From contig CADCGD010000027.1 of assembly GCA_902800925.1 (NCBI GenBank), positions 1 to 33,920 on the forward strand: a stretch of 33,920 nt of DNA. Direction: 5' to 3'. Shown here piece after piece: positions 1-7,272 of this stretch. Position numbers and translations under genes: made by a program. Below the pieces are notes generated by a model. The model was given only the letters and a program-made list of their open reading frames with translations, was not told the origin of the DNA and did no database searches. Every line of letters starts with the position of its first letter. Within the stretch, counting starts at the first letter, position 1. The DNA comes from an uncultured Bacteroidales bacterium (lineage in GTDB: Bacteria > Bacteroidota > Bacteroidia > Bacteroidales > Bacteroidaceae).

Positions 1-172
1 GAAATTAGTATTTATGTTCGTTGCTGTTGCAGCTATCTCTTTCGCTTCTTGTGGTAACAAGACCGCTCAGGCTGAGGCTGTTGATTCAGATTCAATCGCA
101 GTTGTTGATAGCGCTGATGTTGACACTGTAGCTGCTGACACTGTTGCTGCTGATAGCACTGTTGCTGAGTAA
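1..172 (+). CDS. Small lipoprotein, 3' part only
   Basis: The frame is open from base 2 and stops at 170-172; the start lies before the window. The visible protein begins KLVFMFVAVAAISFASCGNK: the end of a lipoprotein signal peptide with lipobox F-A-S-C, so the mature protein should be lipidated on that Cys. The remaining roughly 40 residues are low-complexity and acidic, built from Ala, Val, Asp, Thr and Ser (repeats such as DTVAAD), with no fold I recognise. Short lipoproteins like this are common in Bacteroidales and usually hypothetical. A strong terminator follows. Function unknown. Confidence 0.75.
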   Translation, partial: KLVFMFVAVAAISFASCGNKTAQAEAVDSDSIAVVDSADVDTVAADTVAADSTVAE

Positions 173-205
173 TTCAGGCACGAACTCAAAAGAAATTGAG
201 AGAAA

Positions 206-240
206 AACCGTCGGATGTGAATCCGGCGGTTCTTTTTTAT
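206..240. terminator. Bidirectional rho-independent terminator
   Basis: An 11-bp stem (206-216 with 221-231, one G-T pair) closes a GTGA loop. A T-run follows on the plus strand (233-238). An A-run precedes the stem (203-207), so the minus strand also reads stem then T-run. It sits between two convergent genes, the lipoprotein and dcuB, and can end both transcripts. Confidence 0.85.
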
Positions 241-284
241 TTTGTATTCTATGAATACTTCATGGAGTCTTACCCTACCCCTCT

Positions 285-1730
285 TTAATAGAATATCAAC
301 GAAAGAATATATGCTACAATTGTCGATGTGGTGACACAGATGAGTCCTGGCATCATGAACGAGTGGTTCAACAAGTACTTACCAATAACAGTTGTACCCG
401 AACGGTCGAAGTTTACAGTAGCAATATCACTTGGGTAGTTAGGAATAAAGAAGTAACCGTAAACGGCAGGCAGTACACCAAGAAGAACCGGACCAGGAAT
501 ACCGAGCTTATAAGCCAACGGCAACATGGCCACCACTACAGCTCCCTGAGAGTTGATGAGAACAGAAACCATGAAGAATACAAAGGCGATGCTCCAGGGA
601 TAAGCCTTTACGACATCGGCCAGCATATCCTGCATCTCATCCATGTAGTTCGAGAAATAAGTATCTGCTAGCCAAGCGATACCATAGATAGCTACGACAG
701 CCACCATACCCGACTGCCATACTGGACCAGCCACGGCCTTCTTGGGAGCAGCTTTGCAGAAAATAATCATTAATGCAGCAGCAGAGATCATAACAATCTG
801 GATGACAAGGTTCATCTTCAGGGCTATCGAACCTGTCTCTGTCAGACCAGTAGCGACAATACCTGCTTTAGCGAGTGCAGCCGCAGATATCTTGGTTCCG
901 CCGACAATCATCACGTCACCAGCTCCCTTGACAACTTTAACGGTAGCATAAGAGGGTAACAGCTGTGGCAGGGCGGCGAACAGTACAATAACACCCAATG
1001 CAGCAAGGAAGATAAATACAGCATTCTTAGCCGACTGGGGAATCTCCTTGTCAAGCGTGGTAGCGTTAGAACCGTAGATGTAGTTATACTGCTCAGGATC
1101 ATTCAACTTAGCCTGGAACTTCGGGTCTTTGTCGAGGTCGAGACCACGACGATAGGAAGCCGTAGCTGCTGCCATCAGTCCACACACACAGGCTGGAATG
1201 GAAATCATCAGCACACGGGGAATGGTGATGTCGAAGCCATTGGCATTTGAAATAGAGACGAAGGCTACAACGGCAGCAGCGATAGGTGAACACGTGATAC
1301 CTACCTGTGAGGCGATACTGGCCACACCGCAAGGACGCTCTGGACGAATACCCTTCTTCAGCGCGATATCACAGATGATAGGCATCAGCGTGTAAACCAC
1401 GTGACCAGTACCTACCAGCACCGTCAGAAAGAAAGTAGTAAGTGGTGCCAGAAAAGTGATACGGCCTGGATGCTTTCTCAGCAACTTCTCTGCAATCTGA
1501 ATTAACCAGTCCATACCACCCGATGCCTGCATGATACCTGCACAGGTGACAGCTGCGATGATGATGTAGATAACGTCAGTAGGTGGTGTACCTGGTTTCA
1601 GGCCAAAGCCGAAGACCAACAACGCAAGACCAATACCGGAAATGGCACCCAGTGCCAGACTTCCATAACGAGAGCCAATCCATAGTGCACCCAGCACTAT
1701 CAGGAGTTGAATAATCATTGTAATTGTCAT
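285..1730 (-). CDS. dcuB: Anaerobic C4-dicarboxylate transporter, DcuB type
   Basis: A 481-residue inner-membrane protein rich in hydrophobic segments. Known role of the Dcu family: exchange or uptake of fumarate, malate, aspartate and succinate during anaerobic growth, typically fumarate or malate in for succinate out. The sequence matches E. coli DcuB better than DcuA by recall: LQASGG-like near residue 70 (here MQASGGMD), GTGHVVYT near 108, IRPERP near 129, then YPSD followed by FDRSGTT near the C-terminus. Length is slightly above the usual ~446, with extra sequence in the central loop around residues 255-300. It has its own consensus promoter and ends at a shared terminator, so it is probably monocistronic. 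Succinate export fits a fermenting Bacteroidales. M5 is a possible alternative start. Confidence 0.9.
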   Translation of the reverse strand: MTITMIIQLLIVLGALWIGSRYGSLALGAISGIGLALLVFGFGLKPGTPPTDVIYIIIAAVTCAGIMQASGGMDWLIQIAEKLLRKHPGRITFLAPLTTFFLTVLVGTGHVVYTLMPIICDIALKKGIRPERPCGVASIASQVGITCSPIAAAVVAFVSISNANGFDITIPRVLMISIPACVCGLMAAATASYRRGLDLDKDPKFQAKLNDPEQYNYIYGSNATTLDKEIPQSAKNAVFIFLAALGVIVLFAALPQLLPSYATVKVVKGAGDVMIVGGTKISAAALAKAGIVATGLTETGSIALKMNLVIQIVMISAAALMIIFCKAAPKKAVAGPVWQSGMVAVVAIYGIAWLADTYFSNYMDEMQDMLADVVKAYPWSIAFVFFMVSVLINSQGAVVVAMLPLAYKLGIPGPVLLGVLPAVYGYFFIPNYPSDIATVNFDRSGTTVIGKYLLNHSFMMPGLICVTTSTIVAYILSLIFY

Positions 1731-1772
1731 GTAATATCAAGTTTTAGATATGAAATGTCGAATATTTGTCTG

Positions 1773-1803
1773 CAAATATACTCAATTCTTTTGAATTTGC
1801 AAA
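1773..1803 (-). promoter_or_regulatory. Bacteroidetes-type promoter of dcuB
   Basis: On the minus strand the -7 box reads TATATTTG (1780-1773), a match to TAnnTTTG. A TTTG -33 box lies at 1803-1800, with exactly 19 bases between. The predicted transcript start is about 38 nt before the dcuB ATG. This argues that dcuB is transcribed separately from the upstream barrel-protein gene. Confidence 0.8.
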
Positions 1804-1831
1804 CAAATTGACACTTTTTTTTACGAATGGA

Positions 1832-4800
1832 TTAAAAACGGTTGCCAAAGCCTCCCCCAGCACCACCAGGGCCTTCGCCCCAACCGCCAGGTCTGCCAGG
1901 ACCGTCAGAACCACCAGGGTCATCGCCCCAGCGTCCGCGTCCTCGACCGTTGTTGCCACGTCCATTATTGCCACGACCAAAGAAGTTCAGACGATAGCTG
2001 ACGTGCAGCATAGCGTAGCTGGTGATGGCATTAACCTCCTGATCGCGCCAACCATTAGCATTGACGGTTCGAGTAAAGTTGGTCTGTTCGCGTAGGATGT
2101 CGTACCATTGCAGCATGATGGTGAGCACCTTACCCCTAAGGAAACTGTGCGACAGCTGGGCGTTCCACAGCAGTTCATTGGTATTCAGCGTCTCGTCGTC
2201 GTAACCGCGTCTGCTAAAGCAATGGAAATCGGTAGAGAGACTGGAGCCCCATGGGAAGGTGATGCGCGTGTTGCCACCATAGTTGAAATTCCACGTGGTG
2301 AGGTTGTTCGATGCCTGCAGACGATTGTCAGTATGTGCATAGGTGGTTCGACAGTTCAGCGACACGTAGAGCCACGAGTTGCGGAAGCTGAGCGATACGT
2401 CGGGAGACAGATTATAGGTATGTGTAACGTTGCGTTCAGCAGTGGCCGTACGATTTGGGTTGACATAGCCCACCTGATGACTGTAGCTGGCGTTGAGACC
2501 ACCACTGAAGTCCCAGCTGTTCAGCGTGTCGAGAGCGACATTGAAACTCATACCCAGATTAGCGCTCCAGTTGCCATTGATATTATCAGGACGTGTGGTA
2601 CGAGCACCCGTTTTCTCATTGTAAGTAACAATGTTACCGATGGCATTGTAAGTAGTCCGCCAGCCTGCGTTAACGTTGAAACTCCAGTGACGTTGCGCCT
2701 TTGGAATCTGCATACCCAGACTGTCAGTAACGAACGTTGTGCGACGCATCATCTGGAAATTGGTAGTGAGGTTGGTGGTGAACGATGGTTTCAATCCTGG
2801 GTTACCCATCGTGATGTTCAATGGATTGGTATCGTCGTAGATGTCAAGCAGTTGCGTAATATTCGGTTGCTGACTCTGTCCACGGAACTGTACCTGCAGG
2901 TTGGTCTGCTGATTGAAGCGATAGCGCATGTTCAGGGTCGGCGAAATATTAGTTACATTCCGCACAGTATCAATCTGACGCCCCAAGTAATTCTGTATGA
3001 AGTGCGACCTTTGCGGCTGCACGGTAAAGCCAATATTCATGTTCATCTTGTTGCGAACATAGCGCAACTGCACGTCGGCCTGATGGTTGTACTCAGTACG
3101 CTCTGAGTAGCGACTCAGTTCAGTACTCAGGTAGCTCTCATAAGGGTTGTCGAGATAGCCGAAGAGTGCCGTCCATTCGCGATAATCCTGCAAAACAGCA
3201 TTGAAGGCCTCGTCGCTGAAATCAGGGAAATCATAAGTGGCAGGATCGCTTTTCTGGTGGCTGTAATTGAAGCGATAGCTCAGTTGCAGGAATACTCCTT
3301 GCTGACCGAACGAACGGCGCTGGTTGCCACCACCGAAGGGACCTCTGTTTCTTTGCTGGCGACCAGCAGACCGCTCGGTGTTATTTTCCTGTTGAGTCTT
3401 AAAAGTAAGAAGAGGTTCGGTATAGGTGAGGCCTATTGAGTAATTCAGTCCATCGCTAGCCGACTCGGTATAGCGGTTTGTCTGATAAGTGGAGTCGTTG
3501 CCGAAGCGGTCTTTCTCCTGATAGAGGTGCACCCTTGACAGGTTAGCGTTCTGATTGTTGCCGTCGCTGTAACGGAAGTCGCCGTTCAGGGCAATGTTTC
3601 GACCGTTCCTGCTCAACCTGCGATGCAGCTGCACCTGTGTGTTGATGTTCTTGTTGTTGCTGTATCCAAGCGATTTGTTTGGACGACTGTTAACTGCCAG
3701 ACCACGACGTTGCATCTCGTCAAGTCCTTCGTCGCTCAATGGGTCGGTAACATAGTCATAAGGATTAGCATTGAACGAGGCCGATCGCGAGTAGCCTCGG
3801 TTGTCGTTCGTGGAGAAGTTTATGTCTGGACGGAACGATAGTGTTGTCACAGAGTCTATCTTCCATTGCAGATTCATGTTGCCCGTCCAGTTGTTGTTGC
3901 GCGAGTAACTCTGGCTGACGCTGTTCGAGAAGGCACCGCCACGGGTAATGACAAAGCTCTCGCTACCCGTCCTGCTCCAGTTGTCGTTATCGCCGTGGTT
4001 CCACGTCACACGACCGCTCACCTTCAGCTTGTTCTGCTTCTCGTAGCTGATGTCCAGCGCGGCCGTTTTCGTCTCGCGCTGTCCGTTGTTATTGCCACGT
4101 CCACGACCACCGCGTCCTGAGAAATTTCGGTCGTTCACGTTGTTGGCATTACCCATGAATGTGTAGCGCATATCACCAAAAGGTTTCATGGCTGTCAGTC
4201 GAATGCCGTAGCGTCCCTCTGTACCGTAGCCAATGTCTGGGTTCGCTTGCACACCGCGACGGGCGCTACGCTTGGTGACGAACTCCAATACGAAGTCGTC
4301 GTTGCCGTCGTCAATACCCGTCATCTTCGACAGGTCACTCTTCTCATCGTAGGCCTTTACCTTGTCTATCACATATGACGGCAGGTTTTTCATTACCGCA
4401 TTGTTGTTGCCCGTCATGAAGTCACGACCATCCATCTTGAAGCGTTTCACATCCTTGCCGTTGATGCTTACCTTACCATTGTCGTCAATCTTCGCACCAG
4501 GCAATACCTCGACAAGCGCCTCGATGACCGAACCCTCTGGCACACGGAATGCATCGGCATTGTACTCTACAGTATCGTCCCTAACAACCATTTTCGGTAC
4601 GTTGGCCGTCACCACAGTTTCTTTCACTTGCATGGCATCTGGCTTCATGTGGATGTTACCCAAGACCGTAGGACGGTTGCTTATAGTCACCTGTCGCGCT
4701 ACATTCTTATAGCCGAGAAAAGAGATGCGAAGCAGATAGTTGGCTGGCGATGGGTTTAGCGCAAAGTGGCCATTACCATCGGAATAGGTTCCTGTGACAA

Positions 4801-4972
4801 ACGTAGTGTCGCGGACACCTCCACGTTGGCTCAGTCGGTAGAGTTGTATAGTTGCGCGGTTAAGGGGCTCACCAGTGTCGCTATCGGTAACGCGACCGGT
4901 GAGGGAGGTCGTTTGTGCTGTTGCTCGCAAGGTACCGAACAACAAGAGGAGAAACATCGTGAATCGTATCAT
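1832..4972 (-). CDS. TonB-receptor-like outer-membrane beta-barrel protein with Gly-rich tail
   Basis: About 1046 residues. I place the start at 4972, because MIRFTMFLLLLFGTLRATAQ is a typical signal peptide; an upstream ATG at 5029 would add 19 non-hydrophobic residues. After the signal come a CarboxypepD_reg-like beta-sandwich (TGRVTDSDTGEPL, about 25-110), a plug-like region (NADAFRVPEGSVIEALVEVLPG), and a long barrel rich in aromatic/Asn strands ending AMLHVSYRLNFF. This is the OMP_b-brl_3 type of Bacteroidota, related to SusC but without an adjacent SusD, so glycan uptake is not implied. After the last strand there is an unusual tail of about 45 residues: GRGNNGRGN-like repeats, then Pro/Gly-rich sequence ending GNRF. 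A NarL/LuxR regulator gene lies directly upstream on the same strand. Ligand unknown. Confidence 0.82.
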   Translation of the reverse strand: MIRFTMFLLLLFGTLRATAQTTSLTGRVTDSDTGEPLNRATIQLYRLSQRGGVRDTTFVTGTYSDGNGHFALNPSPANYLLRISFLGYKNVARQVTISNRPTVLGNIHMKPDAMQVKETVVTANVPKMVVRDDTVEYNADAFRVPEGSVIEALVEVLPGAKIDDNGKVSINGKDVKRFKMDGRDFMTGNNNAVMKNLPSYVIDKVKAYDEKSDLSKMTGIDDGNDDFVLEFVTKRSARRGVQANPDIGYGTEGRYGIRLTAMKPFGDMRYTFMGNANNVNDRNFSGRGGRGRGNNNGQRETKTAALDISYEKQNKLKVSGRVTWNHGDNDNWSRTGSESFVITRGGAFSNSVSQSYSRNNNWTGNMNLQWKIDSVTTLSFRPDINFSTNDNRGYSRSASFNANPYDYVTDPLSDEGLDEMQRRGLAVNSRPNKSLGYSNNKNINTQVQLHRRLSRNGRNIALNGDFRYSDGNNQNANLSRVHLYQEKDRFGNDSTYQTNRYTESASDGLNYSIGLTYTEPLLTFKTQQENNTERSAGRQQRNRGPFGGGNQRRSFGQQGVFLQLSYRFNYSHQKSDPATYDFPDFSDEAFNAVLQDYREWTALFGYLDNPYESYLSTELSRYSERTEYNHQADVQLRYVRNKMNMNIGFTVQPQRSHFIQNYLGRQIDTVRNVTNISPTLNMRYRFNQQTNLQVQFRGQSQQPNITQLLDIYDDTNPLNITMGNPGLKPSFTTNLTTNFQMMRRTTFVTDSLGMQIPKAQRHWSFNVNAGWRTTYNAIGNIVTYNEKTGARTTRPDNINGNWSANLGMSFNVALDTLNSWDFSGGLNASYSHQVGYVNPNRTATAERNVTHTYNLSPDVSLSFRNSWLYVSLNCRTTYAHTDNRLQASNNLTTWNFNYGGNTRITFPWGSSLSTDFHCFSRRGYDDETLNTNELLWNAQLSHSFLRGKVLTIMLQWYDILREQTNFTRTVNANGWRDQEVNAITSYAMLHVSYRLNFFGRGNNGRGNNGRGRGRWGDDPGGSDGPGRPGGWGEGPGGAGGGFGNRF

Positions 4973-5061
4973 GAAAGTCTTTGTGTTCTTTATACAATTA
5001 TAAGACACATACGACACGCAATGGTTCAAATGCTTTTTGATTATTTAACAAAGATTGGAGA

Positions 5062-5706
5062 TTAGATGTAGAACTCGGAGGAGTCGACAAGACCTGCACG
5101 AAGGGCGTATTTGATGACTTCGTGAGCAGTGTTAACGCCAAGTTTACGGAAAATATTCTTGCGATGGGTAGTAATGGTGTGCACGCTGGCAAAGCGCTCT
5201 GCAGCAATTTCCTTGGTGGTTTTGCCCTGTGCAATGGCACGCACTATCTCTGTTTCCGTTTCTGTTAGAATGCTGTGTTGATCCTCGTCATTTTGCTGTT
5301 GGTTGATGATAACCTCCAGGGCACGCTGACTGATGTAGCGCTGGTGATTGCCGACGGCTTTCAAGGCTTCGCGGACTTCCTGAAGGGGACCGTCCTTGAA
5401 GACAATGCTGAACTGGTGGGACGAGTAGACCACACGACGCAAGAACTGAGGTGTCAACTCGTCGCTGATGAGTATCCAGTCGGATAGTGAGAAACGCTCA
5501 GCGACAATCAGCAACTGGTCTTCGTCAGAGAAGTCGAACAGCGTATAGTCGAGCAATACGACGGCTGCCTCATGCTCCTTGAGCAAGGTCACCAACGAAG
5601 CCTTGTCAGAAGCGCGATACACGGTTGCTTCCTTGTCCTGACGGAGCAGGCTCTCCAAGGCGAAGCGCGTCAGTTCCTGATTGTCTGCTAAGATAAAGTT
5701 TCTCAT
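5062..5706 (-). CDS. NarL/FixJ-family response regulator (REC + LuxR HTH)
   Basis: A 214-residue cytoplasmic DNA-binding protein. Residues 1-115 form a receiver domain with the acidic residue D8, phospho-acceptor candidate D53 (VVLLDYTLF), S81 and conserved K104 (IVFKDG). Residues about 145-208 form a LuxR-type helix-turn-helix (LTETETEIVRAIAQGKTTKEIA, then VHTITTHRKNIFRKLGV), which is the NarL signature. No sensor kinase gene is adjacent. It precedes the barrel-protein gene by about 90 nt on the same strand and may control it; that is inference from position. The receiver looks complete, so phosphorylation by an unlinked kinase is plausible. Confidence 0.88.
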   Translation of the reverse strand: MRNFILADNQELTRFALESLLRQDKEATVYRASDKASLVTLLKEHEAAVVLLDYTLFDFSDEDQLLIVAERFSLSDWILISDELTPQFLRRVVYSSHQFSIVFKDGPLQEVREALKAVGNHQRYISQRALEVIINQQQNDEDQHSILTETETEIVRAIAQGKTTKEIAAERFASVHTITTHRKNIFRKLGVNTAHEVIKYALRAGLVDSSEFYI

Positions 5707-5714
5707 ATCGGGTG

Positions 5715-5722
5715 CAAATTTA
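5715..5722 (-). promoter_or_regulatory. Possible -7 box immediately before the response-regulator ATG
   Basis: TAAATTTG on the minus strand fits TAnnTTTG, but no good TTTG lies 19-20 bases upstream (the nearest TTG is 23 bases away). If used, transcription would begin within a few bases of the ATG at 5706, giving an almost leaderless mRNA. Confidence 0.35.
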
Positions 5723-5729
5723 CGAATTT

Positions 5730-5756
5730 ATTCGTATAATTCGTGCAATTCGTGTT
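5730..5756. repeat. 9-bp tandem repeat, three units
   Basis: Three successive units ATTCGTATA, ATTCGTGCA, ATTCGTGTT fill most of the gap between the metY stop and the response-regulator start. An ACGAAT at 5722-5727 is the inverse of the ATTCGT core, giving a small hairpin. It belongs with the other short-period repeats of this window. Confidence 0.65.
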
Positions 5757-5761
5757 CTTTT

Positions 5762-7048
5762 TTAAATCTGGTCAAGTGCCTGCGACAAATCATCGATGAT
5801 GTCGTCGATATGTTCGGTACCAATGCTCAGACGAACGGTAGCAGGGGTGATGTGCTGTTCCTTCAGTTCCTCAGGTGAGAGCTGTGAGTGGGTCGTGGTG
5901 TATGGATGAATCACCAGACTCTTCACGTCGGCCACATTAGCCAGCAGTGAGAAGATCTGCAGGGCATCAATGAACTTCCAAGCCTCTTCCTGTCCACCCT
6001 TCACCTCGAAGGTGAAGATGCTACCACCACCATTGGGGAAATACTTCTTGTAGAGAGCGTGGTCGTGGTGGTTTTCAAGGGCAGGATGATGAACAGCTGC
6101 CACCTTCGGGTGTTTGCTGAGGAAGTCAACAACATTCAGGGCGTTTTCTACATGACGCTCTACGCGCAGACTCAGGGTCTCTACGCCTTGCAGCAGGATG
6201 AAGGCATTGAAGGGAGAGATGGCTGCACCAGTATCACGCAGGATGACGGCACGGATGCGGGTGACGTAAGCAGCAGCACCTACAGCGTCAGCAAAGACGA
6301 TGCCATGATAGCTGGGATCGGGCTTAGAGAGCGTGGGGAACTTGTCGTTCTGTTTCCAGTCGAACTTACCACCGTCAACGATGACACCACCCAGAGAGGT
6401 ACCGTGACCTCCGAGGAACTTGGTAGCTGAATGAACGACGATATCTGCACCATGCTCCAGCGGACGAATCAGATATGGTGTGCCGAAGGTGTTATCGACA
6501 ATAAATGGGATGCCGTGCTTGTGAGCTACTGCTGCTACGCCTTCCAGGTCGAGCACGTCACTGTTGGGGTTGCCGAAGGTCTCGGCATATACTACTTTAG
6601 TGTTGGGTTTGATAGCGGCTTCCAGGGCTTCGAGGTCGTTGACATTAATAATGGTGTTGCTAATGCCCTGAGTAGCCAGTGTATGGGTGATCAGGTTGTA
6701 AGAACCACCGTAGAGGTTGTCGGCAGCAACGATGTGGTCACCAGCCTGCACAATGTTCTGCAAAGCATAGGTGATAGCAGCAGCGCCAGAGGCCACAGCC
6801 AGACCAGCCACACCACCTTCGAGGGCAGCCACACGGTCCTCGAAAACACCCTGGGTAGAGTTGGTCAGACGACCATAGATATTACCTGCATCGCGAAGTC
6901 CGAAACGGTCGGCAGCATGCTGTGAATTACGGAACACGTAAGAGGTGGTCTGGTAGATGGGCACTGCACGAGCGTCAGTTGCGGGGTCAGCCTGTTCTTG
7001 GCCTACATGGAGTTGCAGTGTCTCAAACTTGTAATTCTTTGTACTCAT
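5762..7048 (-). CDS. metY: O-acetylhomoserine sulfhydrylase (aminocarboxypropyltransferase)
   Basis: A 428-residue cytosolic PLP enzyme of the Cys/Met metabolism family. It makes homocysteine (or methionine) from O-acetylhomoserine and sulfide or methanethiol. Features seen: KFETLQLHVGQ N-terminus, PIYQTTSYVF, YGRLTNST, SGAAAITYAL, YAETFGNPNSD, the PLP aspartate in VDNTFGTPYL, and the PLP lysine in HSATKFLGGHG, followed by the extra sequence after GGVIVDGG that separates MetY from shorter cystathionine gamma-synthase relatives. Length matches the family. The ATG at 7048 has AAAGGA about 8 bases upstream. It has its own promoter, divergent from the DUF6057 gene. No SAM-riboswitch-like leader is apparent. 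Confidence 0.93.
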   Translation of the reverse strand: MSTKNYKFETLQLHVGQEQADPATDARAVPIYQTTSYVFRNSQHAADRFGLRDAGNIYGRLTNSTQGVFEDRVAALEGGVAGLAVASGAAAITYALQNIVQAGDHIVAADNLYGGSYNLITHTLATQGISNTIINVNDLEALEAAIKPNTKVVYAETFGNPNSDVLDLEGVAAVAHKHGIPFIVDNTFGTPYLIRPLEHGADIVVHSATKFLGGHGTSLGGVIVDGGKFDWKQNDKFPTLSKPDPSYHGIVFADAVGAAAYVTRIRAVILRDTGAAISPFNAFILLQGVETLSLRVERHVENALNVVDFLSKHPKVAAVHHPALENHHDHALYKKYFPNGGGSIFTFEVKGGQEEAWKFIDALQIFSLLANVADVKSLVIHPYTTTHSQLSPEELKEQHITPATVRLSIGTEHIDDIIDDLSQALDQI

Positions 7049-7131
7049 AATCTTATCCTTTCTTTTTTTTATTTGTTAATAATATTTGTTGTCTTTATTG
7101 TCTAAGTTGTTTTTTGTTCCTTTTGACGATG

Positions 7132-7163
7132 CAAAGGTACTACACTTGGAAATTTCCACCAAA
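7132..7163 (-). promoter_or_regulatory. Promoter of metY
   Basis: -7 box TACCTTTG (minus strand, 7139-7132) and -33 TTTG (7163-7160), 20 bases apart. The predicted leader is about 80 nt, A-rich, with no strong fold that I can see. Confidence 0.8.
7147..7158. promoter_or_regulatory. 12-bp perfect palindrome between divergent promoters
   Basis: TGGAAATTTCCA lies in the spacer between the -33 and -7 boxes of the metY promoter, and just upstream of the -33 of the opposite promoter. The position suits an operator for a dimeric regulator. No regulator is identified, and a chance palindrome cannot be excluded. Confidence 0.35.
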
Positions 7164-7167
7164 TTTC

Positions 7168-7198
7168 TTGTGTAATTCAGAAAATATCCCTAATTTTG
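7168..7198 (+). promoter_or_regulatory. Promoter of the DUF6057 operon
   Basis: -33 TTG at 7168-7170 and -7 box TAATTTTG at 7191-7198, 20 bases apart. This leaves a leader of about 70 nt before the ATG at 7273. It is back to back with the metY promoter. Confidence 0.7.
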
Positions 7199-7272
7199 CA
7201 GTCGAAAAAGAAAATCTTTTCAGAAAGTGACTATTCAACCGCTTCTAACAGAATAAAATTCTAAAAACATAT

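Noticed and set aside
2108-3106. 332-codon open frame on the plus strand inside the barrel-protein gene
   Set aside because: It is antisense to a well-supported outer-membrane protein, has no family resemblance and no promoter or coupling; long antisense frames are common in genes of this composition.
1832-5706. Polysaccharide utilisation locus
   Set aside because: The barrel protein is not a canonical SusC, and no SusD lipoprotein, glycoside hydrolase or hybrid two-component sensor is nearby.
7049-7140. SAM riboswitch in the metY leader
   Set aside because: The leader is about 80 nt, A-rich and lacks the stems or pseudoknot expected of SAM-I or SAM-II; the promoter region palindrome is not in the transcript.
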